Below, one piece after another: positions 11,661 to 23,251 of a DNA stretch of 64,000 bases. How positions within the stretch are numbered: the stretch's first letter is position 1; every line of letters starts with the position of its first letter. Where the stretch lies: NCBI RefSeq assembly GCF_963676685.1, contig NC_092351.1:38988733-39052732 (forward strand), written 5' to 3'. The translations under genes were made by a program, and so were the position numbers. The notes beneath the pieces were generated by a model. That model ran no database searches. It saw only the letters and a program-made list of their open reading frames with translations, and was not told the DNA's origin. The stretch comes from Mytilus edulis (lineage: Eukaryota; Mollusca; Bivalvia; Mytilida; Mytilidae).

Positions 11661-12539
11661 AATTTTCTTTGTGTACAATATTGCCCCATGTACATAGCCA
11701 AATTCTGGTCACGTGAATTTCACATGATTTCACCGTAAATTCACAAAACAAACTTTTTCCTGAGCATTTCGAACATATTAGTTATTGCGCACCCATGATT
11801 AAAGTTAATTGATATTTTACATTACAAATTGATTATTTCATGTTTACCGGTGTAATAGCTGAACATATTGAAGCAAGGGTTGGTACATAGTTTCAACTTT
11901 TGATTTAAATGCGATTCAACCTATAGTAATTATTAATTTGTAGTGGATTTGTTTTAAATGTTTTTCAATTTGAGCACCAAGGATACGATTTGTAAAGCGG
12001 AAAGCCATGTCTTGAGGTGCAAACTTACAAGAATACTTAGTAAGTGTTATGGATACTCTACTAATCGTAATTAAATTTATGTTGTAAGTCTTTTAAATTA
12101 AGGTTTCACAACAAGTATCATATATACTTAACATTACTAATCCTCCATGTAAATTCGAACGAACTTTGCTCGACAGAAATGTACACCTTTCAATCATTTC
12201 ATACACCAAATATAGTTTACCAATATGTGCATTGAAGTATAGTCTTTGCAAAGCACATATAACAAAAAAAATACCATTGCATCATTATTATAAAAGCATG
12301 ATCAGATGAAATTTACCAGACAGACATGAACGCCGTACAATTATGACACATACTTACACAATATGAATGACTTTACATTGCTTTAAGTACCTTGGAAAAC
12401 CCCAAAACAAGGCTTACTTGACAAAGACCTATAAATCATGCAATTCAGTGCAATGTACGTTGATACCTGTAAGATAGAGAAAGACAATGAGACCAAGGAC
12501 AATGGACATATTACAGACGTCAACTTAGAACATAAATAT

Positions 12540-12970
12540 GCAATCTGTTTATAGTCCAGTCAATCTAGCATAAATTTTACCCTAACCTGAAAGTAATTGC
12601 AACAGAAGATTTTTAAGTTTTAGTCTTTAGCATTATACCCCAAATATACACAGAAAAAAGTCCCATAAAATCTTACTTGAGAAAGACTAAATAAATCACC
12701 ATTTAAAATTCCTATGGAGATTTGCATTGAAAAGGGAGATAACTCTTGCGAAAAAGGCAGAAATATCAATAAAAATTGATACAAAATTATAACTTTACCT
12801 ATTCTATTCATCAGAATGCATTGATTCTTGATTTTTTAGCGGTCTTTAGAGTATAAAAAACAACTCTAAAGGTGTTTTCTACGAAAGCCGAGAAGGCTCA
12901 CCTATAATTCAGAATTCAACATTCGGAATTCAGAATTCGGAATTCAGAATTCAGAAATATTCGTTTTATA
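12540..12970 (+). repeat. Left arm of an inverted pair ending in a GAATTC-rich array
   Basis: The unit runs through a TACACAGAAAAAAGTCCCATA region to GAAAGCCGAGAAGGCTCA, then an array of 8-10-bp GAATTC-containing words (12910-12955). The same unit occurs inverted at 21087-21800 with a longer middle. Both carry the same arrangement, so this is a defined repeat family. Confidence 0.65.
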
Positions 12971-13751
12971 ATGTTATAAACTTAGTTATTATTGTAATAA
13001 TTACTATTTGTTTTCATTATGATATGAAAATTTAATACCTGTCTTTATATCATCTATACTCCTTCTTATATAAAGAAATTATATTTATTTGTCCATGGCA
13101 TAATCTATATAGGAGGGTTTGCTTTCATTTCATCTTTGTGTGTTTACTGGTTTTAAATCGACCCCTGTAATCCTATGGCTATAACTTCCACCCTTACCTC
13201 CATCCCAACATACATGTACACCACTACGCTGTTTATATTCCTTGTCTTTATTTACTCTCTAAAAACATGCATGTTCATCAAACCCCGAAAATATCTAATT
13301 TCGAACAAAAAAAGCGAAAATCCGATTAGCGTTAAAATTGAATATAGAATTACATAAAACTTAGCTAGTAAAAGCTTTTTCATGATCGAAAGATAATTTC
13401 TCTGGCAAAACTTTGTAAAAAAAGTATTCTCAATTATCCGTATTTTGACATGTAGATCTATACGGACCTCCATATAGTTTATATCTATAATTTGGAAAGG
13501 ATTATTTAAGGGGAAAGGGGAAGGCGACAAACAGGTGACGCGGATTCTAGCACTTTTCTAGCTTTGGGTTTGCTCTCTCTCTCAACACTATATAACATGC
13601 CTATGAGTCTAACTACAATCCCTTTTTTTGTCATTTGCCCTTGTATAAACGCGGGTGTTGCTAAACGGCGGAAACGGAAAACGGAACGGAAACAGAAAAA
13701 CGGAAAAAGAAAGAAATAACATTTTGTTGTTGTTGTTATTTTATCTACATA

Positions 13752-14873
13752 CAGTCAGGAATCTACTTCGTCAAAATTATCTACCCATTACGCCAGTTCA
13801 TTTTCTCAATCGTAGAAATGGAAGCCATTGTAGGGATGACGCGCTTCCAATTTTGCTCTTGAAAACCGATAAATGTATCCACATAGCACCATTACCATCC
13901 TTATATGTCAGTTGTATTTTAAAAGACAAATGTATCTATTAGCTAATGAGCACAAGTTAATGATCTTGTCTGCTTTGATTCAACTTAAAACTATTGTCTG
14001 ATCAGTTGTCAGGTGGAATTTTCGAAAATTCTTAAACATTTAAACAAATTCCAATTAAATAATTTTGAGGAAGGGCAGACTAAAAAGTTTCAGTGCTTGA
14101 AGATTATAAACCCTAGTTATCACAGACAAAAAATAATATTTTTTCGAAGATATGCATTTTCATCATCCAACTTAAAAGACTGTCGTCAAGTACTTTTAGT
14201 AAAAAATATAGCTATTCGAACACACCTACTCTGATTTTGTGATTCATTAGATAGGTATTTCACTTGACCCATATATTTCATCTTTTCGTACTGTGATTTT
14301 TTTATGTTATAAAGTCAACCTAGAGCTTTGATATATAAAAATGATAGAATCTGAAGCGAGATGATATATCAAATACTCTTGATCTGTACGTTTTAAAGAC
14401 AAAATATACACCTGAAACACGCCCTAACATAAAAAGGTGCACGTGATTTTCTCTTTTCGATACAATTGTTAACCATTTCTTGGAATTTTTTTTGAGTCAC
14501 ATAATGGAAGGGCAGACACGAAAATTACTGAACTAATAGATTAATATGTTCTCCGTCCATGGTATTTTTTTTTTAAATCGGAGGTTATGCATTTTCTACA
14601 TCCAACTTGATAGATACCCATGTCGTCGACTTGATTTCTAAATGTTCTGCACTACTATGTAATAGATAAATTGAAAACTTATGCAAATGGTGTTTTTACA
14701 AAAAAACACTTCGTAATTGAGAAGAAAATTGTCGTTTTATTTGTTTCTATTAACTTTTAAAATTTTGGTTACTATAGTAAACATTACAGTAAGCATTTAT
14801 CGCCTTCTCTAACATGTCTAACAAAGAGCTTCGATTCTTTTGTTCTATTTCAACCGGGTTTCCGCCTTCATAG
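13752..14873 (+). repeat. 1.1 kb repeat, copy A
   Basis: Direct copy of 29222-30449. Both start GTCAGGA and both end at a GCTTCGATTCTTTTGTTCTA region just before GTTTCCGCC. Copy A lacks the R1 insertion present in copy B, so it gives the empty-site state. Confidence 0.8.
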
Positions 14874-15000
14874 GCCTATGTTGTCTTTTTTTTATAGTAT
14901 AATATATGTTTACAAAGAAAGATAAATAGATGAATGCTTTTAAAATAAAATATTTTATAGCATAAAGTATTGAAATAATTAGCAAGAGATGATGAGACTA

Positions 15001-15172
15001 TGTTTTTTTTTTGTTGTTTTTTTTTAATATTTGATAATGTCATGCGTACATCGTTTGTAACCGGAAAGCATGTATCAAATTTATATCGTCACCACCGGGA
15101 TTCGAACCCCGGTCGCCTGCGTGTCAGTCAGTGCGTTAACCCACTGAGCCAAAGAATCGATTCCCTCGCCCA
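15001..15172 (-). mobile_element. tRNA-derived SINE-like sequence
   Basis: On the minus strand there is an A-box-like TGGCTCAGTGGG (near 15139-15150), then a B-box-like GGGGTTCGAATCCC (near 15097-15110), then a non-tRNA body and an A-rich end at 15002-15030. The 5' part cannot pair with the 3' acceptor side, so this is not a functional tRNA. Confidence 0.55.
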
Positions 15173-16460
15173 GGTGATTAAGACTGCCTTTATATGTTCT
15201 ACGTTCACGCAATTCGATATATTCTGTTCGACTGTTCTTATTTGAAAAAAAGTCGGATAAACGTCAATAAGATAGTAACTCAACAACAACAAACAAATCC
15301 ACATACGGTCTAAAAGTTGGACATTGGCCTCGATTCTATAGATAGATTGTGAAGTGATCAAATTTTGGAAAAATGATTTTAATCGTTTTTTCTTTGTTTC
15401 TTTTTTTCAATTGCCTTAACTCAGAATGATTAAATGGTGTATCTTGTTGCGTTGTTCTGCATTGGTGATTTTCGTTGTATCTTTTCTTTTATAATGCCAA
15501 TGGAAAGAAAACATACAAGAAACCTAATGGGACAATGGTGTATGGACAACAACCGGTAAGCCGAAACCCGGGAAGTAGAATAGAAATTTGAATACACTTT
15601 ATTTTAATGTAAAAATTGAGAAAATCACTCACTATACTCACTATATACTACACACTCTTTGCTTGCGGAAGTTGCTTTCGGAAGCATAAGAATGAATAAA
15701 TCCAACATCGAGTTTTATCTGGTTTCCTGTAACTGTTTAATTTCAGTTTATATGGCGCTTTTTCAAAACATAATATTAATATGTCTGTAACGTGTTCTTA
15801 TCGATGTTTTGGCGCAATCATTAAAGACGCCATATAATTGTAACTGGGATATTTAAGAAAAGCATTAATAATATTATAATAATCTATCTGATTACGCATT
15901 ATGTTGGATCATACTTTATGATCATCTTTTAGGTAATGCATGTTTGAGATAATTAGCGCAAATGCATAAATATCTGCTCAGGTATTACGCCGGTATTCAT
16001 GACTGGTTTATGCCAATTATCTTGAAACCCGTATTTAAAAGATTGCTAAAACCTTTCAAAACAAAAATGATCAACAAGATAAGATCTACATACAAGTCAA
16101 AGTTTCGTTATAGTAAGAAGACTTTTTCAAGTAATGATTGCCCTTAAATGTCGACTTTTTTAATCATCTCTTGTGTTTTGGGTTAAAAAGTAAAGATAGA
16201 GTGATTTTTGACATGGTTTATTCAACTTTCAAGTCTATAATGTTGGAGAGTTCCCATGATTGTTTAGATGCACACAGACCTAGATGAAATGTCAACATAT
16301 TTGTTGTGTGATTTTGTTAATTCAGTCGTTATTGATTTTCGTAGTTCTTTCCATTTCCCCCTTATATTCCGTCCATAGAAATATTTCTTTCCGTTTTCCT
16401 TTTCGTTTCTCTTTCCGTTCCGTTTCCCGTTTCCGCCGTTTAGCAACACCCGTATAAACG

Positions 16461-17984
16461 CATGTTTCTGAAGGGAATTTACTAGTTCCGTGAAACGTTT
16501 TCTCGGAAAGATGTTTGATTGTGAAAAAAAGTTCAGAGATATATTATATCCTATATTTATTTGCAATCCCCTTTCCACTGACGCGATTAGAACGTGTACA
16601 TATCTTGCTGAGAAAGGCGATATCAATTTCCCACGATTTTTAGTGTGGTAAAAGCAAACTTACACAATACTGAGTACATACAAAAACGCAACACAACAAG
16701 TTTGAAACTTTTATTACAAAATAACAGTTACTCCATTATCTACTATAATAAAAGCAAAAAAAAAAATAATAACCTGGGGTATTGCACATGTTTCTTAATT
16801 CATTTGGATCGATCATAATAGTTTAACGAGTGAGTGAATGAATTTTGCTTAACGTACAGAAGCAAATAAACTATATGCATATTCCTGATGTGAACATGTG
16901 AATAAATGATGAATAAACTCTGCTTTGCGTTTGTCCGATATGTTGACCCGGATACGAATTTCAAAGTCTTTTGATTGATCAGCGGACAAAGGTTCGACAT
17001 TCTGTACTCAGACAAGCATGCTAACAACGAGACCATCTAGTTTGTTTAGTATAATCATGGATGTTTAAATATTACTTCAATGGTATAATATATTCTTCCC
17101 TGAACAAATATTTTTTATAAAGTCTTGTTATTTACATAGCTACAGATATATTTCATGAGAGATAAATTGTCTCAATCTTTAGACAAAATAATGTTCCATT
17201 TGTTGTTGCGTTTTAAATGACACTCACTATACAAACGGAAAGCAATGACCGATCATCATAGACTATCAATTACAGAACTATTAAACTCATTATGTATGTT
17301 TATCTTAAGCCAGCAAATTCTCAAGGTTCTAATACTATAATCTGACAAGTAAATAACCTGTGTATTCCTTATCTTTATCTTTATCTTTATCTTGTATTTA
17401 ATTTGAAGTCGGTCGCTGTTGAACATGTTGAAAGTTAGCTGTTATAATAATAATAATTACTGTATTTAAAGAATTTGACTCAATTAGCATTCACTAATCT
17501 ACCTTGAGACCCTCACAAAAATAATACAGAACAAATATTATAGATATTATAGTCTTTGAACATATCATGCTATATATAAATGATTGTCTGTAGAAAAGGA
17601 AAAATAAAAACAAATTATACATTTAATTTATTTTTCAGACTTGTATATAAAGATGGGTTTTTTTTTTTAACTTATAATTGATAATAAATAGTTAATAACT
17701 TTTTAAATATAACCACTATTATTTGTTCTAGTACTTTAATTTATGATACTGTTATGACAAGTGTGTAGGGAGGCACGCGCGGGAAATGTTCATTCGAAAC
17801 AGTTGATTGACATACAGTAACACATGCGATGATAATTTTCATTTCCCACATCACGTATCTTAAATTTTGACTTGACTGTATTTAACTTAATAAAAAAAAA
17901 GGAGCAATATAGAAAAAGTTGGCCAAGTTTTGTAATAAATAATTTTGTTTTGAACATGCTCCAAATTGTCCACCTGACAGGAAG
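16461..17984. other. Intergenic, no gene seen
   Basis: AT-rich sequence without a recognisable exon or a strong repeat, apart from a (CTTTAT)n microsatellite at about 17368-17391. Confidence 0.5.
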
Positions 17985-18720
17985 GACTCCACCGGCCGTC
18001 AACATATACTTAAGGGGTACACCAGATGAATAACGGAGTTTAACGGATATGAACGAACACGAACAAACGTATAACGGATAAAACGGATGATGAACGGATC
18101 TGAAACGGATAAATGCCAATTGAAAATTTCGCGTCAGAAATGCCAATTATTGGTATGTCAGATTTCTTAAGGTTCATGAATTCTTATTATTCATAATCGA
18201 CCTTAGAGTAAGGGCGATTCTTCACAATTAAGCAGCTCTTATTCAGGTCAGACACTGACCTTTTACTGTATTTTGAAGAATAAACTAAAACCAGTTACAC
18301 CTAAACATTTTGAATATGTATGCGATGTACATGTATTATTATTGTCGCCTTTAATTTTTCCGTATATATTGTTCATCCGTTTTATCCGGTACGCTTCCAT
18401 TAGGTGTCCGTTTTATGCGGTACTCGTCCGTTGGATGTACATTCGACATCCGTTCTGTCCGGTACGTTTCCGTTTCTCGTACGTTGCATATCCGGTGTGT
18501 GTCTGTTAGGCATCCGTTACACGTCCGTTTTATTCGGTCAGAACATCAACGGACGCCCAACGGATAACAATTTTGTCAACGGACAACTTTTATTTTCATC
18601 CGTTAGGCGTCCGTTCATGCTATCCGGTAAGGTGTGACCGAGGCTTTACAAATTGAGATGTTATCTGTTACTCATCCGTGCGCGTTATCCGGTACAGTGA
18701 TCAGGGCACGGTCAAACGAT
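17985..18720. repeat. CCGTT/ACGGA-rich element with inverted subterminal clusters
   Basis: At 18030-18110 the short word ACGGAT (AACGGATAAAACGGAT and relatives) recurs in one orientation. At 18370-18710 its complement (ATCCGTT, CCGTTTTATCCGGTACG) recurs many times. Opposed clusters of one short word at the two ends are typical of transposase-binding subterminal repeats. Exact ends and target duplication were not fixed. Confidence 0.55.
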
Positions 18721-20091
18721 CTGTAAACGTATCAGAATTTCTTAAAAATATTTTCAAAAATGTAAAATTTTGATTCCACAAAAACGATGGTAGATTTCAA
18801 TAGTTGAAATTGAAATAGCTGAAGAAATTGAAGAAATTAGATTTTAAAGGATCAAATATTTGTATATGTGCGTTTAAAAAAACACTATTACGGTATTGTT
18901 GTATAACCGCTGTCCGTCCGTCCGTCGTCCACACTTCGGACAAAATAACTCAAAAACGATTTTTTAACTTTAAAACATCTGTGCAACCTTGCATTATATT
19001 TTGCCTGATAGGAGCCGACAAGGTGACGTCGCGTGAGTCCTACAACTATTATTTCGACATCCAATTATTCCGACAACCCATTACTCCGACAGCTCATTAT
19101 TCCGACAGCTCATTTTACCGACAATGCATCTGCCATAACTTTTCTAAAATGACCAACTCCATTCTCCATATTATTTGTATTTGTCCGTTTTTATTCCCAT
19201 TATTCGCCTCATGTTGGATATTTGCTGGATATTTGTCTCAGTTCCTTGGAGATTTATCTTATTAATTGACCCCATAAGGATTATTGCCCTTTAAAGTCAT
19301 TCTTTTGCAATTTTTTGTACACTTTTGTAATCTTTTACAAAATTCTTATCCTGCAGAAACTTCAGGGCCAAATTAAACCAAACTTAGCCTGAACCATCCT
19401 CAGGGAATGTTGTCTAGCAAAATGTATCTGAAAACGTCACCCATCAACCAAGATAGCCGCCATGGCTAAAAATGTAAAAGGGGGTAAAAAACAGTTAAGC
19501 TTATATCTCTGAAACTTAATCATCAAGATCTATCTACCGTTGAAATTTTCACACGCATCAGACAACCTGCTGTTTGATTACTTCCCTGATTGGTAATTTT
19601 TAGGACATTTGGCAGTTTTATTCTTTATATTCTTGCCTATATAGTTCTTGAGTGTCCTTTGTTTAATATGCACTGCAGCACATAGACCAAGGTGAGCAAA
19701 AAAAAGCCTCATGTTTTGTTTTGTCATCTCTTCTTTTCACATGTTCAGTAGATCCAATTGTAATTAATACCTCTTGTCATCGTTACAAAAACTTTTTATT
19801 ACCTTTGATTATGACTTAAGAGCTACCTTAGTCTTATAAACAATTGCTGGAAATTTTGTCGGATTAATTCGAGTCAACATCAATGTGTTGACTTTTGAAG
19901 AGGGTTAATTACTTGGGGAGTATGAAATCTGCAACAAAATACAGATGGATATATTTAGATACGAGTCCGATAAAGTGATGCTTGATCTAAGGTCAGTACT
20001 GTAAAAAATATCTTTATCTGATTCGTATCTTTTTCGTTTTACAGTGAAGATACACCTGGATTCGCACCTTTAGTGAAGAAGAACTGATTAA
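18721..20091. other. Intergenic, repeat-like, no gene
   Basis: No coding exon recognised. A CCGTCCGTCCGTCGTCC run sits at 18913-18930 and a short minisatellite at 19046-19126. The rest looks like decayed dispersed repeat. Confidence 0.45.
19046..19126 (+). repeat. 16-17-bp minisatellite (ATTATTCCGACAGCTC)
   Basis: About five consecutive units of ATTATTCCGACAGCTC type with point variation, seen directly. Confidence 0.75.
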
Positions 20092-20681
20092 GGTGGTATG
20101 GGAGTCTAAAATAAAAATGATAGAATTTGTTCATACTTTGCCAAAACGTTGTTTCTATTGATACATGTTGAAAAATATAATAAAAATGATAGGTCACCGC
20201 GCATTTTCTCAAGCTACAGGACGGGACAAAATGACACATTTTGTATGGATTATACAGGAAAAAACACCATTTTGCGATTAGAAACTAAACAAAATGATAG
20301 AATTGTTAAATACTTCAGGAAAAGATAGCTTTCAGACACTGTTTTGAGAATATCAAAAGAAAAGATAGGGTCACCGTACGTGTTTTCCGGCTAAAATACA
20401 AAATAGGAAAATTCCATACAGAATCCTTCAGAAAATGCACTTTTTTAGAGTTACCTCCCCTTAAAATGCCAATTTAAAAAAAAAAAAACAACCGAAAATA
20501 ATTAACATTTGCAAAAATATAAATATTTAGAAGTTATAGTCTTATAAATTGGTACTTTTAAATGAAAATGTACATTAAACATCTGCATTCCTGCATCAAA
20601 TTTTGCTAACTTGATGGAAAATCTGGACCTTTGATTCTCTGTTTTTTACAATCCAAGATGGAGGAAGACACCCATACCACC
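20092..20681. mobile_element. 590-bp MITE with TTAA target duplication
   Basis: The termini GGTGGTATGGG and CCCATACCACC are exact complements and TTAA flanks both ends (20088-20091, 20682-20685). It shares internal phrases such as GGTCACCG and ATCCAAGATGGAGGAAGACA with the copies at 51670-52260 and 57453-58038. No open frame for a transposase. Confidence 0.85.
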
Positions 20682-20685
20682 TTAA

Positions 20686-21086
20686 TACGACGTTAAACGG
20701 TTGTTTTCAACTTCTTCTTTTTTTCGAACATGATACATTCGGGGGTGGGATAGGTAGTATTTGTATTATCGTGTAATGGACATATTTTGATGGAGTTAAA
20801 AGACTTTGAAACTAGGATTGAAAAACAACGTAGGGGTGTATGTTAGGACGGTGATGAGGGGGACTTTTTGAACCAGAGACCTACAGGGTAGATTCCAAAA
20901 CGGCAAAAGCACAAAGATATGACGAAAAGAACCCCCACTATAGATTATATTATATGGACAACAAAATAGATATAAACTATTTATATAAGGTGGAGTAGTT
21001 AACATAAAGACAGGCATACAATTTTCATATCACAACTAAAACATATATCAATTATTACAATATGTATGTTATAACACTTGATAAAA
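20686..21086. other. Intergenic, nothing recognised
   Basis: AT-rich sequence. The 73-codon minus-strand frame at 20796-21017 has no recognisable content or exon signals. Confidence 0.4.
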
Positions 21087-21800
21087 ATGATTTCCCAATT
21101 CTGAATTCCGAATTCTGAATGCCGAATTCTGAATGCCGAATTCTGAATGCTGAATTCTGAATTATGGATGAGCCTTCTCGGCTTTCGTAGTTTTCATATC
21201 TTTTATCAAGCTATAATTTAGATTTTGTAATTTATTAGTTGACCATTTATTAAAATTTTCAACATGTCAAGGTAAAGAATCTCAAACATAATAAAAATAA
21301 TTCAGCATGTACTCTTCTTTTTGTGGTTTAAAAGTTTCTTTAGACAAGTAAGATGCTGAAAAAATATAACATACATATATAAACAATACCAAATTTTCAC
21401 ATTATTTTCTCAAAATGGTAACAAAGCCACACATTTGCAATTTCTTTAATGAAAAACGCACAAAAAAAATAAAACTAGCCATAATTCTTCAGTTTTGTAC
21501 ATTTCACAGCAGAAGATTATATAATTTAGTCATATACAAACTTATAACCCCATCAAAGTATCATACTTTACATAAATTTTAAGAAAATCAACCAAAAACT
21601 GACCAAAAAAAGACTCTTTTTGTGGAGTTATCTCCCCTTCTCATGTTAATTTCCATAGGAAATTAAAAATGCTGATTTTGAGTTTTCCTCAAGTTAGATT
21701 TTATGGGACTTATTTCTGTGTATATTAAGGGCTTAATGCTATATATTAGAACTAAAACTTTTTCTGTTGCAATTAGTTTGAGGTTAAATCTTAGTTTGAC
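21087..21800 (-). repeat. Right arm of the GAATTC-array inverted pair
   Basis: Inverted relative of 12540-12970. It opens with a GAATTC-rich array (21098-21168), then the complement of GAAAGCCGAGAAGGCTCA (21171-21188), and ends near 21780 with the complement of TTGCAACAGAAAAAGTTTTA. Confidence 0.65.
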
Positions 21801-22117
21801 TGGACTATGACAGCGTATGAAGCATCATTGTCGTCTTCCTTCTGAATAATAAATCTGTTAGCTGTCTACGAGGGATTAAAACCCTACGCTCAAAATTCGT
21901 AGATCGCAGTCTAGATAAAAAGGGATTATTTTGTCAATTTCAGGTGTCAAAGGTTTAGTATATCTAACTGCAGTCAATTCAATATTTATTTTTCTATATA
22001 TCAGTTGACCTTTGTAAGATAGCACATTGTTTAATGTTTGTGTCCTGGGTTGGTCCTTAGATTGGTTACGTATAACTATTTGGCTTCTATCTATTTTTGA
22101 TCTGAGCGTCACTTATG

Positions 22118-22500
22118 AAAGGAAGATGAAAGATACCAGAGGGAACTCATAGATTGAAAATAAACTGACAACACTATGGCTAAAATTAAAAAGCCAAACA
22201 GACAAATGATAGTACATAAAACACAACATAGAAAGCTAACGACTAAGCAACACGAACCCCAACAAAAACTGGGGGTGATGGCAGGTGCTCCCGAAGGGTA
22301 AGCAGATCCTGCTCTACATGTGGCACCCGTCGTGTTGCTTATGTTACCACAAATCCGGTAAATAGAGTCATACGAAGACGAAACGCGCATCTAGCTTATT
22401 AAATTGTGTTTTTTTTTTTTCGTTTTTAGTCTTGGCGTTGTCATTTTATTTTCGATTTATGAGTTTGACTGTCCCTCTGGTATCTTTCGCCCCTCTTTTA
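22118..22500 (+). repeat. Repeat family R2, two opposed pieces
   Basis: 22118-22345 runs from GATGAAAGATACCAGAGGGA to GGCACCCGTCGTGTTGCTTA. 22425-22500 carries the head of the same family in reverse (complement of GATACCAGAGGGACAGTCAA). Other copies lie at 24755-24975, 36690-36870 and 42868-43312. Confidence 0.7.
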
Positions 22501-22559
22501 TAAGCCTGGCACCTTGCTAACTATTAACACCACTGGGTCAATGACACTGCTAGTGAACG

Positions 22560-22800
22560 TTTCGTTACCATGGGTATCACCAGCCCAAAATTATTCGAAA
22601 CACTAAGGATTTTCTTATTCCAGTCATAGATTACCTTAGACGTATTTGGTACAACATTTTGGAATTTTAGTTCCTCAGTGTTCTACAACTTTATACTTAT
22701 TTGGCCTTTTAACTGTTTTTGATCTGAGCGTCACTGATGAGTCTTGTGAAGACGAAACGCGCGTCTGGTGTATTAGATTATTAGCCTGGTACCTTTGGTA
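22560..22800 (+). repeat. Repeat family R4 (ACGAAACGCGCGTCTGG)
   Basis: Ends in GATCTGAGCGTCACTGATGA, GAAGACGAAACGCGCGTCTGG-type sequence and a TGGTATCT terminus. Related copies are at 39910-40150 (reverse), 40490-40640 and 62690-62850 (reverse). Confidence 0.7.
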
Positions 22801-23186
22801 TCTATATATTTATGTGAACTAAAGGAATGTAAATGTATTGAACTAAAGTTTTACAACCATATTCTTTATGTGGCCGTCTTAAGTCAGCAAATTGTCGGTC
22901 AGTGGTTGTCGTAGGGTCTTTTAAGTCATGTTTGGTTTGGATTTGTTCAGCCGACTATACAATAGGGTTTTTCTTATTGTTGACGGCATATAAGGTTAGC
23001 TATAATTTCTTACATCCTATCAACTCTTTATTAAGGTAGTTTCTCATTGAATAACTCAACAATCTAATAAAAGATCAATATCATGAATATTTTAACGTCA
23101 TCTGCAATTGTGTTGTTTTATTTACAGTATGTTTTAAGACAACACATTAACACTAACCAATCAGTGCATAATTTTGAAAATTGTTA
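22801..23186. other. 3' flank of gene 2, nothing recognised
   Basis: AT-rich, no exon and no clear repeat family. Confidence 0.4.
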
Positions 23187-23192
23187 TTTATT
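23187..23192 (-). promoter_or_regulatory. Poly(A) signal of gene 2
   Basis: AATAAA on the minus strand, about 60 bases past the stop codon of gene 2. Confidence 0.6.
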
Positions 23193-23251
23193 TAAAAAAA
23201 AAAGATATACCATATCTTGATTAGTAGCACACATGCATCAAATACTACATT

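Larger units (their letters stand above)
7825..13651. other. Intergenic, 5' of gene 1: repeats only
   Basis: No coding exon recognised. The region holds a diverged tandem duplication of about 320 bp (8085-8400 and 8983-9290), fragments of families R2 and R3 near 8694-8960, 10240-10470 and 10640-10720, a longer R3-like stretch at 11160-11660, and one arm of an inverted repeat pair near 12540-12970. No promoter for gene 1 could be fixed. Confidence 0.5.
13652..16452. mobile_element. 2.8 kb non-autonomous element, 8-bp target duplication
   Basis: The ends CGGGTGTTGCTAAACGGCGG (left) and its complement (right, ending at 16452) extend imperfectly over about 60 bp. TATAAACG flanks both sides (13644-13651 and 16453-16460). 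An 8-bp duplication is typical of hAT-type transposons, but the terminal bases are not the usual CAGGG, so the superfamily is unassigned. No transposase frame is seen inside. The interior holds a 1.1 kb repeat also present in the 28429-32512 element, and a SINE-like sequence. Confidence 0.75.

Noticed and set aside
13655..13942. 95-codon plus-strand frame
   Set aside because: It starts in the GGAAACGGAA-rich terminus of the 2.8 kb element and runs into the 1.1 kb repeat; no protein-like content.
15090..15172. Possible tRNA gene on the minus strand
   Set aside because: A and B boxes are present but the acceptor stem cannot pair and the anticodon stem is poor; better explained as the head of a SINE.
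16264..16626. 120-codon minus-strand frame
   Set aside because: It crosses the right terminus of the 2.8 kb element, and its KRNGKRNEKENGKK stretch comes from the inverted end itself.
18828..19265. 145-codon plus-strand frame
   Set aside because: Composed of low-complexity repeat and the CCGACAGCTC minisatellite; no start context or domain.
22109..22390. 93-codon minus-strand frame with many Cys and hydrophobic residues
   Set aside because: It lies entirely within an R2 repeat copy; the same sequence recurs in other R2 copies, so it is a repeat-derived chance frame.
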